A stretch of 64,000 nucleotides of DNA, taken from positions 2,232,001-2,296,000 of the forward strand of contig SPDP01000001.1 in assembly GCA_009360345.1 (NCBI GenBank). The letters are read 5' to 3'. The DNA is from Alcaligenaceae bacterium SAGV5 (lineage in GTDB: Bacteria; Pseudomonadota; Gammaproteobacteria; Burkholderiales; Burkholderiaceae_B). The stretch's first letter is position 1. Each line of letters opens with the position of its first letter. The notes beneath the pieces were generated by a model. The model was not told where the DNA came from and searched no databases. It worked only from the letters and a program-made list of their open reading frames with translations. Of the stretch, positions 8,900 through 17,573 are shown piece by piece. A program made the translations under genes and the position numbers.

Positions 8900-9838
8900 T
8901 CATGGCTCCCGGACCGCCTGGGCGATCGCTTGTATCGCGAGCCGGAACCAGATGTGGGCGGGATCGCGGTGGTTCAATTCGTGCCAGTACATGCTGATGT
9001 CCGGGTTGGCGATCTTGAACGGCGGCTGCGCGGTCTTGATGTCCAGGCGCTCAGCGGCCTCGCGGGCGATGCGCAGCGGGACGGTGGCGATCATGTCCGT
9101 GGCCGCGACCACCGCCGGCACGATGAGGATGTTAGGCACCCGGATGGCGTGCTTGAGCGGATGCCTGGCGTTGCCCAGGGCGCGTGCCACCGAGGTTTCG
9201 ATGGATCGATAGGAAGTCTCGTCCGCGCCCCAGACGACGTGGGGATACTTGAGGAATTGCCGCAGGGTGATGCGGCCGTCGATCTCGGGATGCCGGGCGC
9301 TGACGATGCAGCATGCGCCCTGGGGATAGATGAGCTTCTTCCTGAGGTCGGACGGGGGGTGCAGGATGTGGCCGATGGTCAGGTCGCAGGCCTGGTCCCG
9401 CAGCGATTCGACCGTGCCGCGCATATCCGACGGCTGGATGGTGAGCCGGACACCGGGGGCATGCTGCCTCAGGTGGGCGGCGATCAGGGGAGCGAGCAAC
9501 AGCGCCAGGCCTTCGGTCGTGAGAATGCGGAAGTGCCGCTCGGACTCGTGCGCAGAGAACGTGCGTCCGTGCAGGCGGTCCGGCTCGAGCAGTTCCAGCG
9601 CGACCCGGGCGCGCTTGGCCAGTTCCAGCGCCTTGGCCGTGGGGACCATGCCCTTGGCCGTCCTGATCAGCAGCGGATCGTCGAACTGCCGGCGCAGCCT
9701 GGCCAGCGCCGCGCTCATCGTGGACTGGCTGATGCCCATGCGTTCGGCGGCGCGGGTGACGTGGCGCTCCTGTATCAACGCCTCGAACTGTACGAGCAAC
9801 TGCAGGGTGACGGGAGAGACCGGGGGTCGACCAGGCAT
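8900..9838 (-). CDS. LysR-type transcriptional regulator
   Basis: A 312-aa LTTR of the NodD/PcaQ-like shape: HTH in residues ~10-70 (LLVQFEALIQERHVTRAAER, MGISQSTMSAALARLRRQFD), then an effector domain (FRILTTEGLALLLAPLIAAH). An AGGAGG ribosome site sits just upstream of ATG 9838, so that start is preferred over the ATG at 9901. It is divergent from an AhpD-like gene, D-2-hydroxyacid dehydrogenase and Bug receptor (9974-12663), which it probably regulates. An inverted repeat of ATCGAT lies in the intergenic gap. Confidence 0.9.
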   Translation of the reverse strand: MPGRPPVSPVTLQLLVQFEALIQERHVTRAAERMGISQSTMSAALARLRRQFDDPLLIRTAKGMVPTAKALELAKRARVALELLEPDRLHGRTFSAHESERHFRILTTEGLALLLAPLIAAHLRQHAPGVRLTIQPSDMRGTVESLRDQACDLTIGHILHPPSDLRKKLIYPQGACCIVSARHPEIDGRITLRQFLKYPHVVWGADETSYRSIETSVARALGNARHPLKHAIRVPNILIVPAVVAATDMIATVPLRIAREAAERLDIKTAQPPFKIANPDISMYWHELNHRDPAHIWFRLAIQAIAQAVREP

Positions 9839-9888
9839 GCGAGGCCTCCTGCGAGTGATCGGGACTATTGAATGGAATGAATAATGCC

Positions 9889-9908
9889 ATCGATTCGACA
9901 CTATCGAT
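9889..9908. promoter_or_regulatory. Candidate LysR operator, ATCGAT-N8-ATCGAT
   Basis: Two copies of the palindrome ATCGAT are separated by 8 bp (start-to-start 14 bp) in the gap between the divergent LysR gene (start 9838) and the AhpD-like gene (start 9974). Spacing and placement fit a LysR-type binding site covering the divergent promoters. This is a positional inference; no second site was identified. Confidence 0.4.
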
Positions 9909-9973
9909 CAGGGCGCTGCGGGCTGCTTAAATCTGCTTCGTGAAAAGAACATGACACCGGACGGAGACAAGCG

Positions 9974-10501
9974 ATGGCCAGGGTTTCCTATGTGGATGAG
10001 AGTTCCCATCCCGAACTGGCGGCGTTGATCGGAGAAATAAGGGAGGAGCGCCGGGGCAGGCTGATTCCCGTCTACGGATTGCTGTTGCACAGCCCCGACG
10101 TGGCTCGTGCCTGGCTGGCGCTGATCAACGCGGTGCGCTGGCGCACCCGGCTCGATGCCCGGGTACGCGAACTGGTGATCCTGCGCGTCGCCGCCCTGAA
10201 CGACGCGGCCTACGTGATCGACGTGCATCGCCGCCACTTCACCGGCGCGGATGGCCTGGGTGCCGCCGAGTGCGATGCCCTGTGCCGGGCGCAGGTGCCG
10301 CCAGGGGTGTTCGAGGAGGCGGATGCGGCGGTCATCGCCTATGTGGACGAATCGACCCGCGGCGCGAAGGTGTCGCCCGAGGTGTTCCGGCGCGTGCGGG
10401 GTTTCCTGGACGAGCGCCAGGTGGTCGAGCTGTCGGTGTTGATCGGCGCCTACAACATGCACACCCGGGTCATCAACGCGCTGGAAATCGATCCCGAATA
10501 G
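9974..10501 (+). CDS. Carboxymuconolactone decarboxylase/AhpD-like protein
   Basis: A 175-aa all-helical protein of the CMD/AhpD superfamily. The core helix pair DARVRELVILRVAALNDAAY followed by VIDVHRRHF matches the family. The redox CxxC of AhpD-type peroxidases is absent, so it belongs to the non-redox group. A second helical segment (FEEADAAVIAYVDESTRGAK, EVFRRVRGFLDERQVVEL) is as expected. It is first gene of a plus-strand trio with a D-2-hydroxyacid dehydrogenase (42 bp on) and a Bug receptor, opposite a LysR regulator. Probably a small catabolic enzyme; reaction unknown. Confidence 0.85.
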   Translation: MARVSYVDESSHPELAALIGEIREERRGRLIPVYGLLLHSPDVARAWLALINAVRWRTRLDARVRELVILRVAALNDAAYVIDVHRRHFTGADGLGAAECDALCRAQVPPGVFEEADAAVIAYVDESTRGAKVSPEVFRRVRGFLDERQVVELSVLIGAYNMHTRVINALEIDPE

Positions 10502-10543
10502 CCGCCTGCCGGCGCTTTTTTCCTTCTCATCATCGGATAGGCC

Positions 10544-11626
10544 ATGTCCAGTCCCCGTATCGTCGTCGAAGAAGACGTATTCACTCGCGTCCTCGGCGTC
10601 ATTCTCGACCCGTCCACCGACGCTGCCCGCGTGGCGGCCTTCGAAGACTTCTTCGCCCACGACATTCCCGATTTTCGCGGCTGGCTCGCCGCCTTGCGCG
10701 CGCGCTGCCGCCAGGTGTTTCCCGCCAGGGTGGTGTTCGTCGCCTCGCCGTCGGAACTGCGCAGGGAGCTGCCGCAAGCCGACGCGGTGCTGGTGGAATC
10801 GCTGGCGGTGGGACGCCAGGAGCTGGAGCTGGCGCCGCGGTTGCGCGCGGTCCAGAAGTATGGCGTGGTGACCCGCAACATCGACGTGCAAGCGTGCGAG
10901 CGCCACGGCGTCGTGGTGCTGACCCTGCGCCGGCGCGCCAATATCGCCTGCGCGGAGCAGGCGATGATGATGGTGCTGGCATTGGCCAAGCGGCTGGCGG
11001 AACTGAACGGACGCACGACCGTGCGCCGCCTGCGCGCAGCCGGGTTCCAGCCGGCGCCGTTCGACCGGGCGCACACGCCTGGTTCCAACTGGGCGCGCGT
11101 ATCGGGCATTTCCATGCTGAGCGGTGCGACCATGGGCATCATCGGCATGGGCGAGATCGGACGGGAGATCGCACAGCGCGCCCGGTCCTTCGACATGCGT
11201 ATCGTCTATACCCAGCGCACCCGGCTGGCGGCCGAGGACGAAGCCGCGCTCGGCGTCGAGTACCTGGAGATGGATGAATTGCTGGGCCGGAGCGACTGGC
11301 TCGTGCCGCAATTGCCGGCCACGCCTTCTACCGAGGGGCTGCTGGATGCCGCCAGGTTCGCCAAGCTCAAGAAAGGCGCGCGGTTGGTGAACGTGGCCCG
11401 GGCGCAGGTCATGGACCGGGAGGCAACGCTGGCGGCGCTGCGCGACGGCACGCTGGCGGGCATGGGGCTGGATACGCTGTGGAGCGAGCCCGGCGCCGAC
11501 GACGATGAACTGCTGGGGTATCCCCAGGTCGTGCTGACCCCTCACATGGCGGGCAGTCCGCGCTTGAACGCCACCGCCGATTTCGAGGAACTGGTTGCCG
11601 GCCTGGACCGGGCATTGGGTCGCTGA
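10544..11626 (+). CDS. D-2-hydroxyacid dehydrogenase (NAD-binding)
   Basis: A 360-aa dehydrogenase of the D-2-hydroxyacid family (phosphoglycerate dehydrogenase-like). The Rossmann motif is GIIGMGEIGREIAQRARSF near residue 200. Catalytic Arg is in LVNVARAQVMD, Glu in LWSEPG and His in VVLTPHMAGSP, so the Arg-Glu-His set is complete. The N-terminal ~60 residues are longer than in most members. It would interconvert a 2-oxoacid and D-2-hydroxyacid. It sits between the AhpD-like gene and a Bug receptor, presumably in one operon under the divergent LysR. Confidence 0.88.
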   Translation: MSSPRIVVEEDVFTRVLGVILDPSTDAARVAAFEDFFAHDIPDFRGWLAALRARCRQVFPARVVFVASPSELRRELPQADAVLVESLAVGRQELELAPRLRAVQKYGVVTRNIDVQACERHGVVVLTLRRRANIACAEQAMMMVLALAKRLAELNGRTTVRRLRAAGFQPAPFDRAHTPGSNWARVSGISMLSGATMGIIGMGEIGREIAQRARSFDMRIVYTQRTRLAAEDEAALGVEYLEMDELLGRSDWLVPQLPATPSTEGLLDAARFAKLKKGARLVNVARAQVMDREATLAALRDGTLAGMGLDTLWSEPGADDDELLGYPQVVLTPHMAGSPRLNATADFEELVAGLDRALGR

Positions 11627-11688
11627 GGCGGCCGCGGGCAGGCCATTTCCAATAAGCAGGCGCCTCGTCGCGCCACAGGAGACATCCC

Positions 11689-12663
11689 ATGATTCGACAC
11701 ATAGCGGGTTGGGCCGCGGTGGCCGCGCTGGCGGCCGACGTTGCGCCGGTCCTGGCCCAGGACGCGTGGCCGGACCGGCCGGTCCGGATGGTCGTGCCGT
11801 TCCAGGCGGGGAGCGCGACCGACTCGGCGGCGCGGGTGGTGGGCCTGCGCATGGCGGCGTTGCTCAAGCAGCCGGTCATCATCGAGAACCGGGTCGGCGC
11901 CAGTGGACTGATCGGGGCCGAGGCCGTCGTGCGCGCGGCTCCCGATGGCTACACGATCCTGCTCGGCACGGTCAGCACCCAGTCGGTGTCGGTCGGGCTG
12001 AACAGCAAGATGTCCTTCGATCCGGCCAGGGACCTGGCGCCGATCGGCCTGATCGGCGCATCGCCGTACGTGCTCGTCAGCGCGTCGCGCATCGCGGCCA
12101 AGGACCTGCCCGCCTTTATCGGCGAGGCGCGGGCCCAGCCCGGCAAGCTCACCTACGCCTCGGCGGGCAACGCCAGCATGGCGAACCTGGCGGCGCAACT
12201 GCTGGCCTATCAGGGGGGCATTCAATTGGCGCACATTCCGTACAAGAGCTCGGCGCAATCGGTCACGGACACGATCAATGGCACCATCACGCTGCAGTTC
12301 GGCTCGGTCATGCCCGTCCTGCCCTACGTCAAGAACGGCACGCTCAAGGCCCTGGCGGTGACGGGCGCGCAGCGGCTGCCGCTGCTGCCCGACGTGCCGA
12401 CCGTGGCCGAATCCGGGCTGCCGGGCTATCGCGCGGAACTGTGGATGGGGCTCTTCGCGCCCAGGGACACGCCGGCGGATGTGCTGGAACGGCTGTCCCG
12501 GACATTGAACGCCGCGCTGGCTGACAGGGAGGTGGCCGACAGCCTGCTCGGGCAGGGCATACAGACGAGTCCCCTGGACAGGCAGGCCTTTGCCGGTTTT
12601 GTCCGGACCGAGACGGCCAAGTGGAGCAAGGTGGTGAAGGACGCCGGAATTACCGGCGAGTAG
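11689..12663 (+). CDS. Bug/TctC-family solute receptor
   Basis: A 324-aa receptor with a signal peptide (residues 1-~24, ending VLAQ) and the family opening WPDRPVRMVVPFQAGSATD. VIIENRVGASGLIGAEA and KLTYASAGNASMANL are characteristic. An AGGAGA ribosome site sits before ATG 11689. It is last in the operon 9974-12663, 62 bp after the dehydrogenase. The transporter is not encoded nearby, and the ligand is unknown but likely a substrate of the two upstream enzymes. Confidence 0.92.
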   Translation: MIRHIAGWAAVAALAADVAPVLAQDAWPDRPVRMVVPFQAGSATDSAARVVGLRMAALLKQPVIIENRVGASGLIGAEAVVRAAPDGYTILLGTVSTQSVSVGLNSKMSFDPARDLAPIGLIGASPYVLVSASRIAAKDLPAFIGEARAQPGKLTYASAGNASMANLAAQLLAYQGGIQLAHIPYKSSAQSVTDTINGTITLQFGSVMPVLPYVKNGTLKALAVTGAQRLPLLPDVPTVAESGLPGYRAELWMGLFAPRDTPADVLERLSRTLNAALADREVADSLLGQGIQTSPLDRQAFAGFVRTETAKWSKVVKDAGITGE

Positions 12664-12692
12664 ATCGCGGCTGCGTGCGTCCCGCCCGGGGG

Positions 12693-13505
12693 TCAGGAGA
12701 AATAGAACCGCAGGGCCGTGTCTCCGAACACCCGGCGCCGGATGGTCGGATCGGCAATGGTGTCGACCAGCCAATCGATCGCGGCTGGATAGCTCATGGT
12801 CGATTCGGCGCCGACGAAGGGACAATCGCTGGCCCACATCAGGCGCTCGTGGCCCGCCTCCTGGCACAAGGCCTGCGCGCATTCGCGGGCGTTGGCGCCC
12901 AATCGATAGGCGCCGGACAACTTGACCCAGGTCCGTCCTTCTTCGATGGCGCGCAGCATGGCCTGGAAGCCCTCGCTATCGATTCCGGCGACCGGGTCCG
13001 GCCGACCGATATGATCGACGACGATCTTGACGCCGGAGCGCTGCAGCGCCGGCAGCACTTCGGGCAGGCGCGGCCCGTCGAGATGGACGTGTACGTGCCA
13101 GTCGAGGTCGACCAGGCGGCGCAGGAATTTGCGGTAATCCCAGGAATCCAGGTCGGGCAGGCGGTCGAGGCTGATGAAGGGCAGGCGCACGCCGCGTATG
13201 CCCGCCGCATGCATGTGGTCCAGCACCACCTTTTCGGTCGAGGGTTCGACGATGACCGTCCCGCGCAGCCGTGCCGATTTGCCCAGCGAGGCGATGACGT
13301 AGTCGTTGTAGTCGCCCCAGGGGCTGGCGGCGGCGATCACGGCATAGTGGACGCCATGGCTGTCCATGGTGCCGAGCAGTTGCTCCACGGTGAAACTGTA
13401 GTCCGGGCTGTGCCGCGGGTTGGGGATGAGCGGCATGTCGCGCGTGAACACGTGGACGTGGGCATCGACCAATACCGCGTCGGCCGGGGAAATGGCGAAG
13501 GTCAC
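12693..13505 (-). CDS. Amidohydrolase 2 family (TIM-barrel metal hydrolase)
   Basis: A 270-aa amidohydrolase-related protein. It opens with the metal motif DAHVHVFT, has the second-half motif VDHIGRPDP and ends with the region WASDCPFVG, as in 2-pyrone-4,6-dicarboxylate lactonase and related enzymes. A GTG start at 13505 is preferred: AGGAG lies 7 bp upstream and it directly precedes the barrel, while the ATG further up adds a low-complexity tail. It starts 13 bp after the stop of the Bug gene 13519-14502, so the two form an operon behind a LysR gene. It likely hydrolyses a lactone or decarboxylates a cyclic acid. Confidence 0.87.
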   Translation of the reverse strand: MTFAISPADAVLVDAHVHVFTRDMPLIPNPRHSPDYSFTVEQLLGTMDSHGVHYAVIAAASPWGDYNDYVIASLGKSARLRGTVIVEPSTEKVVLDHMHAAGIRGVRLPFISLDRLPDLDSWDYRKFLRRLVDLDWHVHVHLDGPRLPEVLPALQRSGVKIVVDHIGRPDPVAGIDSEGFQAMLRAIEEGRTWVKLSGAYRLGANARECAQALCQEAGHERLMWASDCPFVGAESTMSYPAAIDWLVDTIADPTIRRRVFGDTALRFYFS

Positions 13506-13518
13506 GAAAAAGCTCCTG

Positions 13519-14502
13519 CTAGTTCTGCTGCATGGGGATGCCGGCCTTGCGGATGACGTCGGCCCACTTGGCGATGTCGTGTTTGAACACACCGGCGAGT
13601 TCCTCGCGGGTGCTGCCCTGGGCCTGCGTGCCGAGTTCCTCCAGGCGCTGGCGGATGGCGGGTTCGCGCAGCACCTCGTTCAGCGCGGCGTTCAGGCGGT
13701 CCAGCCGGCGGGGCGGCGTGCCGGCCGGGGCGAACACGGCGTTCCAGCCGGCGACTTCGTAGCCGGGCACGCCGCTCTCGGCGACGGTGGGCACCTTGGG
13801 CAGCCAGCTCGAGCGGCGGCTGCCGGTGGCCGCGATCGGCGTCGCCTGGCCCGACGTGATGGCGCCCTTGAGCGCGGCGTAGGACTCGAACATGACGTCG
13901 ACGTCGCCGCGCAGCAAGGCCGTCAGTACCTCGGGCGTGCTCTTGAAGGGCACGACCATGGCATCGATGCCGGCCATGGACTTGAACAGCTCGGCCGACA
14001 GGTTCTGCGTGCTGCCGGGATTGATGGTGCCCAGCACCAATTGCCGCTTCTTGCCCTCGGCCAGCAGCGCGGGCAGGGATTGCAGCCTGCCTTTGGCGTT
14101 GGTCAGCAGCACCAGGTCGAAATAGGCAACGGTGGAGACGGGCTCGAAGTCGGCGACGAGATCGTAGGGCAGCTTGAAGAGCGTCTTGCTGATCGCCGTC
14201 CCATTGGCGAACACCGCGAGCGTATAGCCGTCGCGCGGCGCGCCCAGCACGGCGTTGGCGGCCACGACGCCGCCGGCGCCGGGCTTGTTCTCGATCACGA
14301 CCTGTTGCCCCAGGCGTTCAGAGAGCCGCTGGGTGACCAGGCGCAGCGAGATATCGGCCAGGCCGCCGACGCCGAACGGCACGACCACGCGGATGGGCTG
14401 GTCGGGGTAGCGGTCGTCCTGGGCATGGAGCGGGGCGGTGGCGAACATCAGCGCGGCGGCGAATGCCAGGCGCGGTCGCCGCATGACGTGATGGTGGAAC
14501 AT
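13519..14502 (-). CDS. Bug/TctC-family solute receptor
   Basis: A 327-aa receptor. The signal peptide spans residues 1-~26 (ending LHAQ), followed by YPDQPIRVVVPFGVGGLAD and VVIENKPGAGGVVAANA. A strong GAGGAGA ribosome site precedes ATG 14502; the longer frame adds an arginine-rich non-signal stretch. It lies between a LysR gene (14617-15531) and an amidohydrolase gene, all on the minus strand. The same gene pair occurs in mirror orientation on the other side of that LysR gene. Confidence 0.92.
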   Translation of the reverse strand: MFHHHVMRRPRLAFAAALMFATAPLHAQDDRYPDQPIRVVVPFGVGGLADISLRLVTQRLSERLGQQVVIENKPGAGGVVAANAVLGAPRDGYTLAVFANGTAISKTLFKLPYDLVADFEPVSTVAYFDLVLLTNAKGRLQSLPALLAEGKKRQLVLGTINPGSTQNLSAELFKSMAGIDAMVVPFKSTPEVLTALLRGDVDVMFESYAALKGAITSGQATPIAATGSRRSSWLPKVPTVAESGVPGYEVAGWNAVFAPAGTPPRRLDRLNAALNEVLREPAIRQRLEELGTQAQGSTREELAGVFKHDIAKWADVIRKAGIPMQQN

Positions 14503-14616
14503 GGCGATCTCCTCGTGCGCGGTCCGGACCCGCGGCCAGGGCGCGCGGGAGGATCGTCGATTCGTCGCCAGTCTAGGCAAGGGGCGTATCCCGGACAAAT
14601 GAATTGTTTGTCGGAT

Positions 14617-15531
14617 TCATGCGTGCCGTTCATGGGCTGCCGCCAGCCGGCCGCGGATCTCGGCGACCAGCAGGTCGCGCATGGCCTGCGCGGCCGGCGC
14701 AAGCACCGCGCCGCGGCGCGTGACCACCGCCAGATGGCGTGCCACCGAGGGGCCGGACAGCGGCCGCGTGACCACGCCGGGCGCCTTGACGGCCGAAAGC
14801 GCCGGCACCACGGTGAGGCCCAGTCCGCTGGCGACGAAGTCCAGCGCGATCGAGGTGTGCTGGGCCTCGTAGGCCCAGCGGAACTGCAGGCGGCGGTCGC
14901 CCAGCGCATCGTCGATGGTGGCCGCGTTGCCGGCGGGCAGGCTGATGCGGATCAGGGGCTCGCCGCGCAGGCGTTCCCAGTCCACTTCCCTGGCTCGCGC
15001 CAGCCGATGGCGCGGCGGGCAGGCCAGCACGAAAGGCTCTTGCGCGAACACGTCCATGTCCAGGCCGAACCGGTTCGAGCTGGCAAGCGATACGCCGAAG
15101 GCGGCGGTGCCGTTGTGCACGTGCTCGGCGATCTCGCCGATGGAGTCGTCCAGCACGCGCACCGAGATGTCCGGATGCCGCGTGGCGAAGCGCAACAGCG
15201 CCGGCGACAATTGGGTGACCGCCAGCGTCGGCAGGCAGCCGAACACCAGCCAGCGCGGCGTGGCCGCCGCGTGCTGGCGCACGGTGTCGTAGGACAGCTC
15301 CAGCTCCTGCATGGCCTTGCGCACGCGCGGCAGCAGGGCGCGGCCGGCGTCGGTCAGCGTGATCGCGCGCGTGGTGCGGGTCAGCAGCTTCATGCCCAGG
15401 CTGTCTTCCAGCTTGCGCAGGCGATGGCTGACCGCCGTCTGGGACAGGTTCAGGTGGGTGGCGGCCGGCAGGAAGCCGCCTTGCTCGACGATGCAGAGAA
15501 AGGCCTGCATGCCGAGGAAATCGATTTGCAT
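14617..15531 (-). CDS. LysR-type transcriptional regulator
   Basis: A 304-aa LTTR. The HTH is in residues ~5-60 (FLGMQAFLCIVEQGGFLPAA, then LNLSQTAVSHRLRKLEDSLG) and an effector domain follows from about residue 90. It lies centrally between two Bug-amidohydrolase pairs: one downstream on its own strand (14502-12693) and one divergent (15684-17566). It is the likely regulator of both. The intergenic gap to the divergent Bug gene is 152 bp. Confidence 0.9.
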   Translation of the reverse strand: MQIDFLGMQAFLCIVEQGGFLPAATHLNLSQTAVSHRLRKLEDSLGMKLLTRTTRAITLTDAGRALLPRVRKAMQELELSYDTVRQHAAATPRWLVFGCLPTLAVTQLSPALLRFATRHPDISVRVLDDSIGEIAEHVHNGTAAFGVSLASSNRFGLDMDVFAQEPFVLACPPRHRLARAREVDWERLRGEPLIRISLPAGNAATIDDALGDRRLQFRWAYEAQHTSIALDFVASGLGLTVVPALSAVKAPGVVTRPLSGPSVARHLAVVTRRGAVLAPAAQAMRDLLVAEIRGRLAAAHERHA

Positions 15532-15683
15532 GGATGCCTCGTCAGGGAAAACGGCACAGCGACATGATCATCACCAGCGGGGCGGCATGCAAGGAATTCA
15601 TGGACTGGTGCAAAACAATCATTTGAGGCGGGCCGGCCACCGCCTCTAAGCTCAGCGTCCCGCAAACCAGGAGGCGAGATCCG

Positions 15684-16664
15684 ATGCCGTGTCCATCCCT
15701 TGTCCGACGCGCGTGCCTGGCCTGCCTGGCCGCGAGCCTGCCACTGGCCGCGCCGGCCCTGGCCGCCCGCTATCCGTCCCGGCCGGTCACGCTGGTGGTG
15801 CCGTTCACGGCCGGCGGGTCGGTGGACGCCGTGGCGCGCATGCTGGCCGCGCAGCTCGGCCGGCGGCTCAATGCCCAGTTCGTGGTCGAGAACGTGCCCG
15901 GCGCGGGCGGCGTGATCTCCACCCAGCGCGTCGCGCGCGCGGCACCGGACGGCTACACGCTGCTGTTCACCACGCCCAACCACACCATCAATCCAGCGAT
16001 CACGCCGCGCCTGTCCTTCGATACGGAAAAGGATTTCGCGCCCATCGGGCTCGTGGCGCAGATCCCCGAGCTGCTGGTGGCCAGCGGCAACCAGCCCTTC
16101 GACGACTTCAAGGGCTTTGTCGATTTCGCCCGCAAGAACCCGGGCAAGCTGACCTACGGGTCGGCGGGCAATGGCACGCTGCCCCACGTCACGACGGAAC
16201 TCCTGCTGGAGCGGCTTGGCATCCAGGTCGTGCACGTGCCGTACAAGGGCGCGGCGCCGGCGCTCAACGACCTGCTGGGCGGCCAGATCGCGGTCAAGAT
16301 GGACACCGTCACCACTTCGCAGCCCCATTTCGCCAGTGGCCGGCTCAAGCCGCTGGCCATCGCCAGCGCGAAGCGCTCGGCGTTGCTGCCCGAGGTGCCG
16401 ACCATCGCCGAGTCCGGCGTGCCGGGCTACGAAGGCATTCTGTGGCTGGGCGTGCTGGCGCCGGCGGGCACGCCGCGCGAGGTGATCGACGCGCTGCACC
16501 GGACGATGGCCGAGATCGGCAAGGATCCCGCCTGGAACAGCCAGTTGCAGGCGGCGGGCGTGGAGCCCAGGACCAGCACGCCCGAAGAATTCGCCGGCAT
16601 GATCTCGGCCGAGATCCGACAATGGAAGGACGTGGTGCGGCGTGCCCGCATCACGGCCAACTGA
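15684..16664 (+). CDS. Bug/TctC-family solute receptor
   Basis: A 326-aa receptor with a signal peptide (residues 1-~27, ending ALAA) and the family opening YPSRPVTLVVPFTAGGSVD; FVVENVPGAGGVISTQR follows. GKLTYGSAGNGTLPHV and APAGTPREVID are typical of the second half. An AGGAGGCGA ribosome site precedes ATG 15684. It is coupled to the downstream amidohydrolase gene (gap ~11 bp) and divergent from the LysR gene 14617-15531. Confidence 0.92.
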   Translation: MPCPSLVRRACLACLAASLPLAAPALAARYPSRPVTLVVPFTAGGSVDAVARMLAAQLGRRLNAQFVVENVPGAGGVISTQRVARAAPDGYTLLFTTPNHTINPAITPRLSFDTEKDFAPIGLVAQIPELLVASGNQPFDDFKGFVDFARKNPGKLTYGSAGNGTLPHVTTELLLERLGIQVVHVPYKGAAPALNDLLGGQIAVKMDTVTTSQPHFASGRLKPLAIASAKRSALLPEVPTIAESGVPGYEGILWLGVLAPAGTPREVIDALHRTMAEIGKDPAWNSQLQAAGVEPRTSTPEEFAGMISAEIRQWKDVVRRARITAN

Positions 16665-16675
16665 TGGAGAATTCC

Positions 16676-17566
16676 ATGTCCGGCCAGGATGCGCTCCCGC
16701 TGACGCCGCCGCCCGATCCGCATCCGCGCAAACCCCGGCTGGCCGCGCCGGCGGGCGCCATCGACTGCCACGTCCACCTGTTCGGACCCGCGAGCCGCTA
16801 TCCGTTCCACCCGGGCAGCAAGTACCGCTCGGCGGACGCGCTGCCCGAGACCAACATCGCCTTGCAGGAGACGCTGGGGCTGTCCGGCGCGGTGGTGGTC
16901 AGCGGCGCCGGCTACGGCCAGAATCCGGACCACCTGGCCGAGGTGCTGCGGCGCTTCCCGGGCCGCTTCCGCGGCGTGGCGCTGCTGCCCGACGACGTGG
17001 GCCGCGCGCGCGTGGCCGAGCTCGACGCGCTGGGCGTGCGCGGCGCGCGCTTCGTCAGCCACGGCCACGGCGGCGCCTTGCCCCGGCTGTCGTCGCCGCG
17101 GATTCCCGAGCTGATCGCGGAGTTCGGCTGGCATGTGCAGTTCTATCCGCGGGGCACCGACCTGGTCGAGCATGCCGATGCGCTGCTGCGCCTGCCCAAT
17201 CGCATCGTGTTGGACCACTTTGCCTGCATTCCCGCCGAGGGCGGGGTGGACCAGCCGGCTTTCCGGCGGCTGCTGGAGCTGCTGGACACCGGGCGCGTCT
17301 GGGTGAAGATCTCCGGTCCCATGCGCTGCACGGCCCAGGATTACCCCTATGCCGAGGTCACGCCCATGGCGCGTGCCCTGGTGCGCCATGCGCCCGAACG
17401 CCTGCTCTGGGGCAGCGACTGGCCGCATACCAACATGCAGGGCAGGGCCATGCCCAACGACGGGGATCTGTTCGACCTGCTGGGAGAGTGGATAGAGGAC
17501 CGTCCGGTGCTCGAACGGATCCTCGTCCAGAACCCGCGCGAAGTCTACGGCGACTTCGGCGGGTAG
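16676..17566 (+). CDS. Amidohydrolase 2 family (PDC lactonase-like)
   Basis: A 296-aa TIM-barrel hydrolase. Metal motif AIDCHVHLFGPASRYPF near residue 28, IVLDHFACIP in the middle and LLWGSDWPHTN near residue 245 match the 2-pyrone-4,6-dicarboxylate lactonase-like subgroup. Start ATG 16676 is preferred because GGAGA lies 6 bp upstream; an ATG at 16664 overlaps the Bug stop and would add four residues. It converges on metK with only 7 bp between stops. Probable partner of the Bug receptor in uptake and breakdown of a cyclic carboxylate. Confidence 0.88.
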   Translation: MSGQDALPLTPPPDPHPRKPRLAAPAGAIDCHVHLFGPASRYPFHPGSKYRSADALPETNIALQETLGLSGAVVVSGAGYGQNPDHLAEVLRRFPGRFRGVALLPDDVGRARVAELDALGVRGARFVSHGHGGALPRLSSPRIPELIAEFGWHVQFYPRGTDLVEHADALLRLPNRIVLDHFACIPAEGGVDQPAFRRLLELLDTGRVWVKISGPMRCTAQDYPYAEVTPMARALVRHAPERLLWGSDWPHTNMQGRAMPNDGDLFDLLGEWIEDRPVLERILVQNPREVYGDFGG

Positions 17567-17573
17567 CGGGGCG

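Noticed and set aside
10502..10543. Intrinsic terminator between the AhpD-like and dehydrogenase genes
   Set aside because: A T run follows a GCCG/CGGC stem of only 4 bp; too weak to call, and the genes look co-transcribed.
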